The notes beneath the pieces were generated by a model. It had not been told where the DNA came from. It did no database searches and saw nothing but the letters and a program-made list of their open reading frames with translations. DNA of 6,919 nt from an uncultured Clostridia bacterium (GTDB lineage: Bacteria > Bacillota_A > Clostridia > Oscillospirales > Ruminococcaceae), in assembly GCA_947169455.1 (NCBI GenBank), contig CAMVPV010000067.1, positions 1 to 6,919 of the forward strand, given 5' to 3'. Positions 6,412 to 6,919 of the stretch are shown here, piece by piece. Position 1 is the stretch's first letter, and each line of letters begins with the position of its first letter. The position numbers were made by a program, and so were the translations under genes.

Positions 6412-6417
6412 GGGAGG
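6412..6417 (+). promoter_or_regulatory. ribosome binding site fixing the right-hand gene start
   Basis: GGGAGG lies nine bases before the ATG at 6427. An in-frame ATG at 6418 directly abuts it and is too close to be used. Confidence 0.75.
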
Positions 6418-6426
6418 ATGATATTT

Positions 6427-6919
6427 ATGGACGAAAAGAGATCAAGCGATGCTGAAAGGGCGGTCCGTATCGTTACGATCCTTACCTTTTCGGTCGCCTT
6501 GTCTGAGCTGATATTTGCCTTTACCCAGTACAGGCAGGGAATGACCGTCGGTGATGTGGCTACCTATGTAACGAATGAGCACCATATCTATCTGCGGCTT
6601 CTGATAATTGCGAATATCGGTCTGATGCCGGCGGCATTACTGCTTTACAGGGAGAACGGGATTAGTCTGAAGGATGAGATATACGATAAAAAGACACTTG
6701 GAAAAGATATCCTGTATGGGGTAGGCGCTTTCGCTGCTGCTGAGATCATCGGTGATGTTTACGGGTGGCTGATCGGTCTCATCCCCGGAATAGGAACTAC
6801 CGGGCTTGCAAGACAAGGGCGCGAGCTGAACACCGGTGTTGTGATAATGGATATCATAGCACTGATATTATTACTTCGGCAATTAAATATCTATAATAAA
6901 CATAAAACATTTTCCGATA
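6427..6919 (+). CDS. partial multi-helix membrane protein, possibly CPBP family
   Basis: An open frame of 164 codons starts behind a strong ribosome site and promoter and is still open at the window edge. It has four predicted membrane helices (about 12-33, 55-73, 94-120, 137-150). The order of a short basic N-terminus, a REN-GISLKDEI loop and then LGKDILYGVGAF resembles the N-terminal half of CPBP intramembrane proteins, some of which are CAAX-type proteases and others bacteriocin-immunity-like. The diagnostic EExxxR motif would come after the fourth helix and is not seen. From about residue 147 the coding sequence lies in DNA shared with the left end of the window, so the visible C-terminal residues may come from an inserted repeat or a mis-joined contig end rather than the original gene. 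The family call is a pattern judgement only. Confidence 0.6.
   Translation, partial: MDEKRSSDAERAVRIVTILTFSVALSELIFAFTQYRQGMTVGDVATYVTNEHHIYLRLLIIANIGLMPAALLLYRENGISLKDEIYDKKTLGKDILYGVGAFAAAEIIGDVYGWLIGLIPGIGTTGLARQGRELNTGVVIMDIIALILLLRQLNIYNKHKTFSD
6869..6885 (+). repeat. 17-bp inverted copy of 290-306
   Basis: Exact reverse complement of 290-306, with weaker similarity on each side. It lies inside the open frame of the right-hand gene and directly precedes the 24-bp direct repeat at 6896-6919. Confidence 0.55.
6896..6919 (+). repeat. 24-bp direct repeat, right copy at the window edge
   Basis: Identical to 229-252. The window stops inside the repeat, so its real end is unseen. An assembly that breaks at a multi-copy repeat would end in this way. 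Confidence 0.6.

Overview
The window looks like Clostridia DNA, probably a Ruminococcus/Oscillospiraceae-type gut Firmicute. This rests on near-50% GC coding DNA, strong GGAGG-type ribosome sites, sigma-A-like promoters, AT-rich gaps, separate dhaK and dhaL genes, and a large HD-GYP protein of the style common in that group. It is an inference from style, not from a marker gene. No rRNA, tRNA, CRISPR array or transposase was seen.

Layout, left to right. Bases 1-396 are non-coding and AT-rich. They hold a candidate terminator, one copy of a palindromic repeat, and the probable terminator of the first gene. Four genes then lie on the minus strand, so transcription runs right to left: dhaK (4939-5952), dhaL (4278-4907), a 639-residue HD-GYP-type phosphohydrolase (2199-4118), and a four-helix membrane protein with PDZ-like and S41 peptidase domains (397-2118). 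A 24-bp-arm inverted repeat without a T-run sits just after dhaL. The dhaK promoter is near consensus and predicts an untranslated leader of about 259 nt with GC-rich stems and a 15-bp near-exact direct repeat. Divergent from dhaK is the start of a plus-strand membrane protein (from 6427). It runs off the window and resembles the N-terminal half of a CPBP-type protein.

How the genes work together. DhaK and DhaL would form the two core subunits of a dihydroxyacetone-type kinase, with DhaK binding the ketose and DhaL holding the nucleotide. No DhaM phosphate donor is present. The HD-GYP protein probably degrades a cyclic dinucleotide, and the S41 protein probably acts outside the membrane. A functional link between these two and the kinase is not shown by the sequence.

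The points most worth a second look are the long dhaK leader, the 24-bp hairpin after dhaL, and a repeat shared by the two ends of the window that may interrupt the last gene. I found no clear new defence or mobile system.
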